From Ischnura elegans (taxonomy: Eukaryota > Arthropoda > Insecta > Odonata > Coenagrionidae): a stretch of DNA of 64,000 nt. Where the stretch lies: contig NC_060251.1 in assembly GCF_921293095.1 (NCBI RefSeq), positions 91,312,566 to 91,376,565 on the forward strand, read 5' to 3'. Every line of letters begins with the position of its first letter. The first letter of the stretch is position 1. The position numbers and the translations under genes were made by a program. Below, piece after piece: positions 23,116 to 37,429 of this stretch. The notes beneath the pieces were generated by a model that did no database searches, had not been told where the DNA came from, and saw only the letters and a list, made by a program, of their open reading frames with translations.

Positions 23116-24025
23116 ACGACACTCACGCCTTCAGCCTTTGATTAATAAGGTCGGCTAGGAAAATTAATATGCTTCCAAAGGAATAATGCATTCATTGACG
23201 ATTAGGCTTGGCACACTGCGTAAAAAACATGTCATTTTTGCCGGTCAGCTCAAATTGAAACAGACTTGAAAGTGAAGTATGTTGACGAAAATAACGTCTC
23301 CAATTCATAAATTTATGGGAAAGTGCATATTTATTAACTGATTGTCTAATGGTATAACTCCTCCAAGGGGACAGTAATGCATTCTTAGTGCCCTCAGGTC
23401 AGTTTTGCGTGATATTGAAGTATTGTTTTTATGAAGCCGTGTTACTCGTTTTTTTTTCGACAGAAATAAAAGTCCTCGATCATAATGAAATAACGGATTC
23501 ACAAGCTGAATGTTTAAAGAGGCGTGCAAAAACTATTCGCCCAATCACCACAAATTAGTGAGAATAAGGCATTTGTTGAATGTACCCACATGACGGACAA
23601 GAAAAGGTATTTTGTGCCCATAGTTACTCCTTGTTGCGCCATCATGCCATATTTTTTAAACATGAAGAATTATTGATTGATTCAAGATTCAATATGTTAA
23701 ATAATTAACATCAGACGATACTATTGTACTTGAAAAGAATGTTAAGAAGATGATATCACATAAATCAATACCCACAGTGCACGATCGGAGGTTTTTCATA
23801 GGTTTTCTTATTGATATAAATACATTTAACTTGCTAAAATGAATAATTTTTAAACTCTACTAGACCAATAAATCCTGCAGGCCCATCAGCATGATTTCCT
23901 TGGCAGTTCGAGAAGATCAAGTCAAATCCGCCTCACTTATCAATTCTTGCTGAGACAAGAAGGATTGTTTTTTCAATCGACGGTCTTCAATCGTTTCATT
24001 AAGAATCGTAAAAACAGAATGAGTT

Positions 24026-24228
24026 GAAAAAGGATATTCGGGCTTCCAGCCGGGTGGTCTCCCTCCATTCAGCCAACGTTTCGGAACACGAGTCGGCTTT
24101 CATCCTCAGGGCTAAATAAAAGAACCCTGAGCCCTAGTTTAGCCCTGAGGATGGAACCCGACTCGTGTTACGAAACGTTGGCAGAATGGAGGGAGACCAC
24201 CCGGCTGGAAGCCCGAATAGCCTTTTTC
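24026..24228. repeat. Near-perfect inverted repeat, hammerhead-like core in each arm
   Basis: Arms of about 85-90 bp: ggatattcgggcttccagcc at the left pairs with ggctggaagcccgaatagcc at the right, continuing inward through gagggagaccacccgg. The spacer is short (about 20-25 bp). Each arm includes a core reading CTGAGGA then GAAAC: minus strand at 24078-24109, plus strand at 24145-24176. The arrangement resembles back-to-back Penelope-like terminal repeats. Confidence 0.8.
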
Positions 24229-25464
24229 GAATATATTCGCCAGGAAAGCATCAGATTTTACCCCAGAATGAGTTGATTTATTCGTCCTTTGGTTGATTTT
24301 CATATAAAATTGCCATTTGAGAATAAAATGTATGACGTAATAGATATTTTGAAAGTAATGATAACCACAAATGAAGCCAAAAACATCTAGGATTCAGGAG
24401 AAGGAGAACTGATATTAAACAAATATCCGATTTTTTTCGGGGTTTTGAAAATAAATGGTACTTAGGTCCTTCTACGAAATATAATCTGAGTATTTTAAAG
24501 ATGACTATTAATAGACTCATAAATTTCACCGAACGTAGCTTGTCCCCTATTCTTACAGTAACAGTAACACAGTCATAATTCTTCTCAACTTCAATTTCAA
24601 TGATGCACAACATCCAGCCTCTGCGTCACAAGAACCGTTAATCAGACTCGAAAAAATTGTCGGCGATATCAAGTTTTTGCATCGCTTGACTTAACCGCGA
24701 CCTACTCCCAAGCTCCAAGGTCTTGAAAGGCACCGGATAATTTCCACGCCGAAATTCGTGAACTTGGACTCCATCAAGAGTTCACCGCCCGGAAAGGATA
24801 AAGTGCTGCGAATCAAGGCGTGAACAAGACACAATGTTACTCATCAACGACGTTGATAGATAACATACTAGACACACACATCATAGAAAATGGAAAACAA
24901 AACATCCTACGTGTTTCTTCCCTCTGAGGACATTTTCAACTATAAGGAATATTAGTAGATATGGTTAGTTATTGGGGAGATTAATTCACTGAAAATCAAT
25001 AACGCAAATCTCATTGCAATAAAGAAAAGTTCGTTAAATCAAGAAATTTCTACGTTTATTCTCTTTGATATTTTCTAGTTCTTGCTCGGGTAACCATTAC
25101 TGTTTAGGGAGAATTTATTGCCTCGACGCCACCAATATCACCAAGGTAAATATACAATGTCTAATTTCAAGAGTTTAGCCATAATATTCTCAAAGACTAC
25201 TCACACTATATAGATATTCATAAAAATTTTAGGAAGTTAAAATAATGGGTCTATAATACGCGTTCATTATTTTGGCTGCTTTAGGGGAAAAACAACATTT
25301 CATGATGATAATTTCGGAATTATTTTATGGTGCATGAATGTGGCGTTCACAGGTTCAGTGAAAGGCCAAAAAACATCATTAATGACATATCCGAGTGAAG
25401 TAGCTAATGCATATAATTTCAACCATTAGAACGAAGGTTTTCGCGGGGATAGTTCGTTCTTGTT

Positions 25465-25625
25465 TGAAAATTTCTCGGGTTTTATTCCGCGTCAGTTGGC
25501 TTTTAGGCTACAGTTTCCTTCAACCTGAAGACGCTGGCAGCACAGCTGGCGAAATTTGTTGTTTCGTAGACACTAGTTAAAAGGTATTGTGGTCCGCAAG
25601 CCGAGTGACGCGGTAGAAAACCCGA
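25465..25625 (+). repeat. PLE-type foldback with hammerhead-like core (iv)
   Basis: The outer arms ctcgggttttattccgcgtc and gacgcggtagaaaacccgag are inverted to each other. Between them lie CTGAAGA (25525-25531), a spacer in which GCTG can pair with CAGC, and GAAA (25551-25554). Both core strands are intact. No coding sequence is attached. Confidence 0.65.
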
Positions 25626-25951
25626 GAGCAAATATCATTGTAGCTATTAGACGAAATTACGACAGATGCCAACAAGCTGTAGCTGCAGGTTTTCGTCATT
25701 GATGCTGGGTTAGAGTTTCATTTGCATACAGCGTATAGGATAAGTAAATGTAAAGGAGGCAGCAACGACGAATGCAGAACTTAAAACAATCAGTAACTTT
25801 TTTTCTTCGATAATCATGGTTGAGAATTTCAATGCACACGCTTGCTTGAGGGTTTGGCTTCGTGACCCGCAGAAGAATGCAGATAAACCGCCGAAAAAAA
25901 CAGCAAAAAATATGATTTCAATGTCGCTCCTAAATAAGGTTATTCATATGC

Positions 25952-25954
<3 letters not shown>

Positions 25955-26017
<63 letters not shown>
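25955..26017. repeat. (TC)n microsatellite
   Basis: About 31 uninterrupted TC units. It produces the serine-leucine and arginine-glutamate frames on the two strands here, which are artefacts. Confidence 0.97.
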
Positions 26018-26020
<3 letters not shown>

Positions 26021-29000
26021 CCTCTCCCTTCCGACTGGAGTACGAGTTTTTCGAGAGCCGTTAACCCACTTACCGGATGGGTTTCAGGAGGAGAAGCAAA
26101 AGTCCATGACCATTCGCGCTCACGAACGAATACAAATCGGACTTTTTGGGCAATGGAATGGCAAAGCGAAACGATTTCCTTCATGAATATACAACAGCCA
26201 AGCACAATAGGCACTGAAGAATGAAGAAGATCCTTTTACACGCTCAAATAGCGTAAAATATCCGACTAATTTGTCATGTAAACGACAATCTTGAAGCACG
26301 AATTCGATCATATCCCACAAAGAGCATACAGTTTTCATTCCATCAACAGTAAGTCAGGAATGTATTTCAAATTATACAAAATAGTTTTGATTTCAATACC
26401 TTTTTTGATTTAAAAAAAAATATTTCAGTAAATAATAAAACCATCCACTTTCTGAGCATCTATCCTGAGAAATCTAACTATTTAGTAAATTGAGAATATG
26501 CATGTACGTTTGTTTTAAAAAGTCTGCATAGCTGTCAATAGTCAGTGATTTATAAGCATCCAAAATATTTACTTTTTGAAGCATATTTATGACATCCTTG
26601 CTTTGTGGATTAGTCTTTAAAATTGTAAGTCTTAAATTTATTTTAATAGGCATACGTAAATCCTTCAGCAATAAAAGCTATGCTAACTCTTTAAAACAAA
26701 TATATATGCATATTCACCTTTACTAAAAGGAAGCTGTAAAATTTCTCCGGATGGATACTCAGAAAGTAGGTCGTGATTATATTTACTCGATAAGTTTGTG
26801 CCTGAATAGGTCAGGGAGCGAAGTTGGTAGGAAAACGAGGTAACTCACTGATGGGAATTTTTCAGTAAATGAGTCTTGGCAACACATATGCACTGATTCA
26901 ATACCGACCTACGTCTTTTCAGGACAAAATTCCTGCCTTCGACCTTTAAACATCCAGCATCCCTGACGTTCCCTCGACCTGATGAGAATGCAAAAGTGCT
27001 CTGGTAAATCACGAGAGCAGGCGGATTTAGAAAGTACGCGATTGAAAGATTAATCGATGAGGAGCAAGATCAAAATGCACTTTCCCTAGCTACGGGTGAG
27101 AGTCAATACATTTAATACGTCCTAATTTATGAATTTCAGCAAAATTTCATTTTTGCGGCACTTTTTGGAAAGATATATTTAGGATAAACTTCCTCTCATC
27201 CAGCTGGAGAAATATCTACTCCAAAATGACCTGAATATAAATCAAAATACGTTTGTTTAATGTAAATTGTTTTACAATCATTTCAAATTAGCATAATCTG
27301 CATAAAAAATGTGCGAGCCATAAGCTTTTCAAATGGTGGAAAAAAGACCTACAACACCGAACATGCAAATGAAAATAAACGTTGAAAAGTTGAATAATTG
27401 GTATATTGGGACTGTTTTTAGAGGTTTACTTAGAAGCTCAATTGCCTTTACGCTAGCTCAATGTGTGCAGAAAGAAAACGAAAGTACTTATCCACCTATT
27501 GAGTAAATTATCATTCTTATAATGCCTTCCATTAAGGCCTAATTAATAAAGACGCGAGACAATTATATTTTGATAGTTCCAGAAAGAAATTGCTTTACAT
27601 TTACTGACAAATAATATGTGGGGATCGAGCAAAGAGGTGTGCATTTCGAATCCTCATAAAATTACATTGTAACTTCACTACGAATGAATACCAGCTTAGG
27701 CTATTTGCAAAATGAACTTAATTATAATGGGATACGTGGAATTGTCTCAACACCGCGCTAAAATGCTAATATAACTCAAAATTCTATATTAACAAGATTT
27801 CTGAAGCAAATTTTAGCCGAATATTAGCATCACCAACAAATTTAAAGTGGAATTAAAAGTGTCTGAATAAAAATTACTTGCAAAAAGAGATTCATTAAAT
27901 GAAGGTCAAACAAATAATTGTAAAGAATCTAAAGGTTCGTGCCTTAAAAAAGAGAGAAATTGCAATAAATAGCTAATAAATAATAAAGACTGAATTGGAG
28001 TTAAATAGTGCCTTAAAATGCTTGGTACTGAATTTTGAGCACAATAAAATTCGAGAAATAAAGATGATAATTTTTTGTCCACCTAAGCCCAAAAAATATT
28101 TTAAATATTTATTTCCGTCGCACAGTTTTTTCCTTATATTTAAGAAGCTTAAAATTCAAAAGGAAACAATACTGCACTTGTATATCTTAGTTTTGTAACA
28201 GTTGGCTCGCATTCACTTTTGAAAATGTTTGCCATCTTAAAATTCAAGTGATGTCATGCAGGTCAAGGTAGTTGGGTAAGACTTCGTTGTGGACGATACG
28301 CAAGAGCAGAAGGGTCCTCTGTTTCGAACTGACTTACCCACTCCATTAAAACGTTTTCTACGAAAACCTCTAGAATGTGGACATTTTCCATGGAAGGAGG
28401 GCAAGAAGAATATGTAAGGGATTCCTTGAACCGGCCTTTTTTTGCTCCGACCTAAGACTTCTCACAAAAAAGAAAAAAAATAGGATGACCTGAAGCAACA
28501 ATAAATTTAGTGCCATTTATTACACGAGTACGTATACAAATTTCACTTTAAGGCTAATACTTGCATATTCAATTGTCTAGGGTGACTTTCATTCCACGCT
28601 ATTCTACCTTTTTTTAAATCTGGTGTTTCAAATGAATCATCGGGGTCTGGGCTGAATGGAAGTGAATACGAATCATATGGAAAAATATATTACCAAAACT
28701 GAATTTCGATTCTTTCTAATGACCATGTGGTAACTCTTCATGGTTTATTCTTGAATAATGTTCTTGCAACATGATTTACAGTTGGGGTATAGAGGCCGAA
28801 TCAACCACGGTAAGATTTGAGGTTTAATGGAACATCTTTCCGTATCGAAACTAATATAACTATTTCATGCTTTTGTTTAAAGGACTGATTCTGCTTTTTC
28901 AATGCAGAAAAAAATATTTTGCAAGCGATTCAACTGGCGTGGTCAGGTTATCTGAAGTGGTGTCATGATACTTCGCATGGTAAATATGGGGTGGAGCACC

Positions 29001-30278
29001 GCTGATCAAGATTTCACCTTACATAACTTGACGAAGTTAGTAAGATCCCTGGAGAAACATTACTTTCACTAATATATACGGGAAATTGACGCCATGAATT
29101 TGAATTTTCTCGAAAGCTTCCGCGATTGCATTTGAGATATCTCAATACGACAATTGTTATTTCCACATGTCAGTAAATTCCAAAGCATATACCCAACCAC
29201 ATCATCTTTCATTACACGAAAACTGATAACGTCTATTTAGCGTATAAATAACTGTACGAAGGTCGGCGAACACCTTGAATATTTTGAATCACTATTTCAC
29301 TTGCTTCTCTGATGTATTCGTTTCGTTTTTCTCTACTCAATACACATCTATTTCCATGGCAACAACATGGAAACAATCGTAGTAACTTTCAGTGTTAAGG
29401 TCATTGTTTGTACATTCAATTATCAAGCATGATGTGCGTTCTACGCTGTATAACCTTTTTATAAATCCGATGTTTTAGAAAAATCAAATGCACCAGCTAT
29501 TTCCATGGACTTTTTTAACTGCCCCCGTCACAATTCTCCCGGTACTATGGAAAGAATGATTCAATTCTCACATAAAGGTATTAAAGTATCCATAACTTCT
29601 AAAATATACAGATGATTCGTAATTAATGATGACATTGTGTACTGCCAGCTGACCAATGGACCCTAGTGAAATGTCATAACTTTTAGACGCTGCAAATGAA
29701 TTAAACAAAGTAGGCATATAATAATTGATGAAATAACTTAAGTGATAAGATTAAAAAAGAAAGGCAGGCAAAAACCGGTCCCTTTTTTCTCACTATCCAG
29801 ACTTCTCTTCTTTTCAGAGAGGATAGGAGATGTCCAAAGCGTGGTCTCGGGAAGTTTGAGTCCAAAAATTCTCGCGCAAAGACCAGGCAAAAGGGAGCAG
29901 CGTGAATCGCAGTCCCTCCGTCTCTTCCACACACACACACACATCGCAGCGAATAAGAGAAGTGATTCTCACCCCTTTCTCCCGATTTCCCGCAATGATG
30001 CTTTTGCCGTCGCACGCGGGAAAAACTTTCACTTAGCAATAGGAGAGCGACAAAAGACATGCGCAAAGCGAAAGGTGTGGGGGGAGGGGGACTACGGGAG
30101 AAGACGCGACGAGGAGGGAGGGGGTTAATCTTGGGGAAGGGGTGAGATGGAGCGTGAGGAATAAAACAAGTTCCTGAAAAAGAAGCACCTTCTTTTCCTC
30201 TCTCACGGAAAGGAATACATTTTCGGACCGCGGAAGATTCTCGTCCAGCCTCTATGACAAGAGGCAGCTATTTTTTAA

Positions 30279-30741
30279 GGTTGTTTTACACAGGGAACGG
30301 AATTGCGCCGGATAGAACTGCAATATTTTATCTTGGTGGCGTGAACTTGCGCGAATGTATGCATGAAATTAGAACAGGGGCTATTTGGCCATCTCACGTT
30401 CATGCATTCTCGCATATTTCTATAGAAATTTACCGCTTTACACGACGAAATTTTTACTGCCCTTCGTTCACACGTCATTTTGTGTAAAGGCCGTTTTACA
30501 CGGGGCACGGAATTGCGCAGGTTAGAACTGCATTAATTCATAAAATGGCGTGGCATTTCGCGAATGCATGCACGAAATTAGAACTGGGGCTATTTTGCCA
30601 TCTCACGTCCACGCATTCTCGCATGTGTTCTCGCAATTCACTGCTTTACACGACGCAATTTTTACTGCGCCTTCGTACACACGTCAGATTGTGCAAGTAC
30701 GTGCAAAACGGCCTTAAGGACGTGTCCCGTGTGAAACAGCC
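30279..30741. mobile_element. TTAA-flanked TIR element with internal tandem
   Basis: The left end GGTTGTTTTACACAGGGAAC and the right end (reverse complement GGCTGTTTCACACGGGACAC) form inverted repeats. TTAA flanks both sides (30275-30278, 30742-30745). The interior has two tandem units about 205 bp long, each containing a tgcgcgaatg or cgcgaatgcatg phrase and cgctttacacgacg or tgctttacacgacg. TTAA duplication is the piggyBac preference, but the termini do not look like canonical piggyBac, so the superfamily is left open. The frames here are repeat translations. Confidence 0.6.
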
Positions 30742-31683
30742 TTAACACGCAATAAATAGTTACCAAACAGAGCTACAGGAAATTCACCACGAAAAAAAAT
30801 AATTTGATGTCAAAAATATTCGAACTCAAGGTCACCTACAACACCACGAGCTATTTTCTGCTTAATGTAAGCATAAAATATAGCAATCACGTATGACGGT
30901 TATTTCCCAACCAAATTACACCAAAAACTTAAGTATTTCGAAACTACAGGAATTCTTTCCGATAAAATAGGTAAAATTTTCATGTAAAGCAGATATCATG
31001 GATTTCCATAAATTAAAATAAATAAGGTAGAAGTGCACCTAGAATTGAATTTCTGGATAATCTAAAGAGTAAATTTATTTTTTTTTCTAGGGACACACGA
31101 ATAAAATTTTTTAAAGCACGTTTTCCACGAATTTACTAAAATTTGTTCTCTCATCACTCCTATTCTAAGACACCAGTTACCCAAGTCACAAAGGGAATTT
31201 TACCAATTATATCATGGGATTACATAAATATACAAAACAGGCATTAAAATTTCCACGAAAACGTTATGATGACTCCACAAGATCTTCAAGTAAGATACTT
31301 TTGCTAATGTGTTCACTAAATTGGATTATGATGCGTGGGAGGCCACCAATTAGATCCATTTCAAATTCCAAATTATTCCGAAATTACTAATCTTTGGTAA
31401 TATTCTAGAATTTATTAAGAATAAGAGAGGAATGGGGGCGCTGAATTCATATATAGATTGAAATAAAACGATTGTGCAATCAAGACGTTATTCAGAGCAT
31501 CATTCATTTTTCACCTTATTTCACTCATTTTCTATTACAAGACATTTATTACCAAAGTTCTCACTATTAAGGTGAAAAAAAATCTCTGTTTGGTTTCAAT
31601 TTATAATATCAAAACTTTAAAAACGAAGTTCGCATGAAATCAATGGTTTGCGAGTTCACTTGGTGGGACAATAGATTAAAAAG

Positions 31684-31847
31684 TAAACTGTTGTATTCCA
31701 CACAGTATTAATTTAATGAATCGAGCGGTTTCGACCTTTGAGGTCATTTTCAGGTCATCAGGAGGTTCATCTTTTGATAATGACCTGAAAATGTCGAAAC
31801 CAGTCGAGTTTCTTTCAATGAATCTTGTGTGGAATAAAACAAAGTTT
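31684..31847. repeat. Foldback repeat related to 7889-8037
   Basis: Arms of about 70 bp: ttgtattccacacagta at the left and tgtgtggaataaaac at the right, with GGTTTCGACC and GTCGAAACC further in. Left-arm minus strand: CTGAAAA, a perfect stem GACCT/AGGTC, then GAAAC. The second G of CTGANGA is A, so a hammerhead of this sequence would be catalytically impaired. Confidence 0.7.
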
Positions 31848-32749
31848 ATTTTTTAATCTAGTATGCAGTTCGCTCTCTTTTAATTAAGGTTAGTTTTTGC
31901 CACTAATGTAAAAAAGATAATCCTTTTACCCTCAAAACTTAAAAATAAATGTACTAAATGCACTCTTTTGTCATTATATCTATTAAGAAATCACTGCATC
32001 TGCAACCAAGAATATAGCATGATTAATATTTATAAACATGTACTCACCCGTGAAACGCTGTATCCAAGGCCGAGTACGTTCTTTCCTCAAACCAGACATA
32101 CCCATTCTGCGGAGGAATACGCGAAAGTGGGTGAAAGCCTCATGCTTCTTCCGAGTCATCCGAAACTTTTTTAAAATTCCTTCCTCTCCCACTCCATCCC
32201 TCGACCATTGCCCGCACGACGATGCCCAACGACAACACTCCTATCTCCCCCTTCAAAACCCCCCTCCCAGCCGTGAAAACGAAAGGTAACCTTCGAGGCG
32301 GAGGGAGTTATTTTTGCGAGAAAATAAAACATTATTCCATCATTTTTTTGCTGGCTTTGCGAGAGAGGAGAAACCAACGGAGCGGCGAGAAGGGAGACGA
32401 TGGACCGCTGCACACTGGAAATGCACTTTTATCCAGGCGAAGTACTTTCTACTGTTTTCATCGGGAGATTTTTCACGGACGCAATAACAAAGTTGAGCCG
32501 TGAGAACAATCGAATCGGTACAATTGTTTCCTCACGGCACCAGTCAAAGCTCAAGCCTTGAACTTGGGAGCGAGCCTTCGTATCGTGGCAATGGCAATGA
32601 ACGCCACCGCGTTTGATGATGGTCATTTTTCCATGTGACGCCACTTAACTGTAAACAATAGTATGCTGATGTACTCTTCCCGACTGAGGCCATGAAATTG
32701 CGCATGCGGCCATCTTAGTGCCACCGTTAGAGTTTTGTGCCTCAGAGTG

Positions 32750-33125
32750 CCTTAGAGTTTTGTTGCGGCATAATTATTAATTTTAACTATTAATTACCTC
32801 ACAGCTGATATTTCGGCTGGTGGAAATTTCGACTGAGAAGCAAGAGCCGATGTTTAGGCCCGCACATATTGGGAATAGCTTTGGCGAGAAATGTCAAAAC
32901 TGTTAAAATTAAATGTAACACGTTCGAGAAAAATTCTGTTTTATCATTGTTTGGTACGGCAACGTGCTCTTTTTTATTCTATTATTATTTCATTTATTTT
33001 TAACAGTAGAATCAGTTCTGATGTCTTAGTCAAGAGTTTAGTTGCGGAATAATTATTGATTTAAAGCTGATATTTTGGCTTGAGGAAATTTTCGGCTAGT
33101 GGGAAGCAAAAGCCGATACAGGCCC
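32750..33125 (+). repeat. Diverged tandem duplication
   Basis: Segment 32750-32865 (ttgttgcggcataattatta ... gaagcaagagccgat ... aggcccgcac) recurs as 33022-33125 (ttagttgcggaataattatt ... gaagcaaaagccgat ... aggcccacgg), same orientation, about 265 bp apart. The frame at 33080-33265 starts inside copy 2 and is not supported. Confidence 0.65.
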
Positions 33126-36100
33126 ACGGCAAGAAAAGGGTTAAGAAGGACCTCTGTACAGTTGAATTCCTTTTGAATACACGGAAAATAGCGTATCTGA
33201 CATATCACTCCCGAATAATGTACCATCCGTCTCTTACGCGAAACATAACGCTTACGATTTCTTAATTCTCATCTTCTGTGAGTAAGACTAAAACTGTACA
33301 ACTATTCTAATTACCATACTGTCTTCCGTGGTATTTCCTTTCATCACCCTAAAATTTGTCTCCATTGCAATACAATAAGGGGTCATGCAATATTCTACGC
33401 ATCGACTTGGAAGACACAGCCTAGTGGTTCGAATCCTGGTTCTGAGAAATACTTGCTCATGGAAATTTTTAAAAATATTTTCAGTTATAATCTTCCTCTC
33501 TTATGCCCATTCAAAACAGAAAAATATCCAGATATATTAAAATACGGAATATGGTCAGAACTGCACGCATCTAAATTACTCCAATGTTAAATCAAAAGAA
33601 TTTATCTTCCAAAAAAGCACTTTAAATAATTCCTTACTTAACTCGAAATAATTCAGTCATCATCTTTTACGAGATAGCCCTGATGACTGTACCAACGACT
33701 TCAAAACGCTTTGATCCAGCCAAGTTATAAATTAGTTTTCTCTTAAAGTGCGGATTTATATTGTAAAATGATAATTTCATGCAGTAATGAGGCCAGATAA
33801 AAAACTAAACACCTGATTTTGGAATTTGCATGCGATCTAATATCCCTCTGACAAGAAGAACAGAAATTGATAGTAAAGAAGTCGTCACAATACTGGAGAA
33901 AATTAACCTTCACATCTTCGCTATAGATTGTTTCACCGATTGAAGTACCCTAAAACCTTTGCAGCCACCCTGAAGCATCACTCGAGTAATTAATTCCCCC
34001 ATTCCTAACAGAAAACCGTCTTTTTTCCTCTAGCGTCATTTGAGCCACAGTATAAATGATAGTGAGAAATTTTTTGTTGCTGCTAACTGAAGAATTCGTT
34101 CCAATTTTTCCCGCCCATTCATAATGCACTGTCTAGCTCTCTTACTTCGCATACCAGTGGGTAAGATGATTGATTAAAAGACGAGAACTATAACAACCCT
34201 TTTTTGTGAAGACTAATGACTTCACGCTACGATATTCGAGGTCTTTTCAGAACTATCATCAATTTCACTTTCTAGCGTCAGCTAAAAGAGCTGGTAAAAG
34301 TTCAATTATATGCTCAGCAGTTATTTTAAGGAATCACTTCTTGATGGAGATTGAGCTCTTTTTATATCGTTAGGCGATTAAATTTAATTGTGTTAGAGAA
34401 TATTTATGGCATTATAAACGAAGTGCCAGGAAATTAGTCAGTAAATAAGTGACTAATAAGTCTTACTAAATACTCATTCTCATGTGCTACCAATCAAAAC
34501 AATAATTGAAATAACGAAATCATAATAGTGGAAATTTTTTTATACTTTGAAGTATTTTTCCCAAAACTCGACACTAAGGATTATCGAGAAAGACATTTTT
34601 ATCCCATGTCATTCCGCCAATTCGTACAGAACACAAATTTCATCTGTATCCAATGGTTAAAATTTTCCTCATTATATTTCCCATGGTAAAGAGAAGTTGC
34701 CATAAATTGACTCCAAGAGTGAATGGGGTTCGGAAGAGGTTTTCTATCATTATTACACTTCTCTAACGGATTTAATTCATGTAAGCTATACTATACAATC
34801 AATATTCAATGCTAGGAAGGAAAACTGCAACAAAAATCTTATTTATGTGCCAAATACATATGTCAAATGACTAAATAACCCATTAGACGGTACCAATCAA
34901 AGTATTTTTTTTTATCGTTAACATTCAATTCCATATTAAAAATAAGATGTTCCAAGAACGTTATCAATATCCAAAGTTTGGCTCGGAATATGAACTTCAC
35001 TCCGGATTTTATGAATAATATATTTACCTTTACCAATAAAATTATCAGAAGCAAAATATTTCACTCCCAGTAAAATGTACGAGTGGGTAATACTTTTTAT
35101 CTCCTACAAAACCGATTATGAACCATTAATAACGGTATACATTAGATAACTTTGGAAATTTATTAACATTGAAACATTTTAAATGGCCCTTACTATGACT
35201 TCAGGATACATTTCTTCCACTGCTTTGGGCCAAAACCCACATCGTGATACACAACATACCTATCTTTTTCTATTATCCCCACGCTACCTCCATAGACATC
35301 ACAATTCTCCGATCTCTGAATATTTTGATAAAATTCATTCGTCAACTCCTTAATGTCATAGAATAAATAAATTTACTTGCCACCCTTGTTACATTTATCT
35401 CCCAAATCGCACCTCCTACAACTTAGGCCTATATTATTTTCTTTCGTCGAAAAACTCCATGCCAGTTATTAAAACAGAACTTTCTTCGCCGCCATTAAAG
35501 CGATAATGAACTTGCCGTATCCATAGCCCCGTCTAAAGAGCTCTTTAGATACGGAAGTTACCGAAAGGGAAAAGCGAAAGGAAGAATCGGAAAGTGAATC
35601 TGCCGGGACGGAAATGAGTACATTATCAGACTCCGAAATGACTCACTTTCATTTAGCAGGAAGTCGTTCACCCTAGCGTCTGACCATTCAGAAGAGACAA
35701 GTGGGAATCTTGAATAAACAATACCAAGGTTAAGATCAAAAAGCCACGCCAAATTCATCATAAACCAAACTTTGGTAAAGTATTTACTTCGAATCTTAGC
35801 ATATGACCTCACTTTCAAGCCAATAACTAACATGATGTGATTTCCATTTGATAAGAACATTACAAAACAATTAAACTGCAAACATTGCCCAACAAAAAAT
35901 ATACATATTTCGCCAGAGATGAAGATTAAAATGTGCGTCAACACTTGAATCCCAATTGCCAGGGTAAAAGGTCTCCCGGACAAGTCAATGTTTGCTGGCT
36001 TGAGCACGAATATTTTTCGTTTAATTCTTCACGATTCATAAAAAAATAAACGCTAATAGGCCAAAAAATCATTTTATATGCTCTATGTAAACCCACTTAA

Positions 36101-36834
36101 TCTGGTGAATACAACAATAATGGCATTATAACATGAACTCCTGAGTTGATGCGGATATTCCCTTGCCTCCATCAGTACCTGGAGTTAAAATTTGGATAAA
36201 ACATAGGGTCTGCGGCCAATTTGAAAGAAAGAAAGTATAGGTCTGTACCGACTGGAAGAGGTATGAGACCGATTGATGCTCCAGGAGCAACAGGTCTTGA
36301 AGAGATGGAAGAAATCGCCCGCTCATATTTAATCTGAGATCATCGGGATTTCATTTCCGGTGATTGAGCGGAATGAACCGGTCGCGGCGAAACTATACTG
36401 CGAAAGGTCCTCTACGTCATACAAAATTTCGAGCCAACAAGACGCGTTCCGATGGACGGAGCAAGAGACCTTTTGGGGCAACATTCTCGCGTCCGTAGAA
36501 AGTGTTTTGAGCCTCGCGTCGGACGAGATTCCGACCTTAACACTGACGAACGGATAAAAGGAGGCCGCGACCTCTGACTCCGGAAGGAGCTTTCCTCCCC
36601 GCCACCCCCTTCCTATTCGAGAATCCAGAAAAAAGAAACGCCAACTATCTACCAAATTCGGAAGTAAAGCTCCTAGGATGCCATCAAATTACCATAGAAA
36701 ACCACTTTGACAAATCATTTGCATTGTTGGAAATTTGATTATTTCTCTTGTTATTTTGTTCATAATCAGCTATCATAACACGTAAGTAAAATATTTTATG
36801 CATTCGTATTCATGTATATTCCCTAAACTGCTTA

Positions 36835-36960
36835 ACACACCTGACCGGCAATCGGGAGATCCGAGTTCGAATCCCGGATAAGTCAAATGGTTTTTCATGG
36901 CGAACTTCATCCGTTTGTGTATTTGACTTTTAGTTGCCATTCACTGCTGCTATTCCTCAT
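36835..36960 (+). mobile_element. tRNA-like SINE head
   Basis: The plus strand has GAGTTCGAATCCCGG, an excellent RNA polymerase III B-box, preceded at the right distance by a weak A-box region (cttaacacacctgaccgg). No complete tRNA cloverleaf is seen. I read it as a decayed tRNA-derived SINE with uncertain ends. Confidence 0.45.
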
Positions 36961-37429
36961 TTAATGTAACTGTGACTTTTAACTTTAAAGCGTTTAAAGT
37001 AACCAACGTGTAACACCTTTTTTCTACCCTGTTAAGAATAGCTTTTTTATCGGAATAACTCAATTATGGCTGTGAGTAATCGCCGTGAGCTATTAGCGGA
37101 TATTTCAGCAATAATTAATTACTTTCTGAATCTTTATTGCTAGTTGTCGTTGCCACTAGGTTTCGAAATACCTCGTCAAAACCAGGAAAAATCTTCCTCG
37201 ACATTTTGTACTTTATTTTTCCCAGTGGCTCGACAATTCATCTTATTACACCCATGTTATCATCATAACACTACCCTCGATGCATCCGCCATATTGAAAA
37301 ATACGTCATCACCGCCATCGGTGATTTGAGTATCGAATATTTCCCCCATATCCTCTTTATCCCCCTTATACATCCACTCAATATTCCCTCTAACTCCCTC
37401 CTGCATCCCTCCCATATTCCCTCTATCTC

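Noticed and set aside
25816-26214. Frames with long Ser-Leu or Arg-Glu runs
   Set aside because: Direct translation of the (TC)n microsatellite.
35558-36007. 149-aa minus-strand frame
   Set aside because: Longest frame without repeat overlap, but it has no domain, irregular composition and no splice or promoter context.
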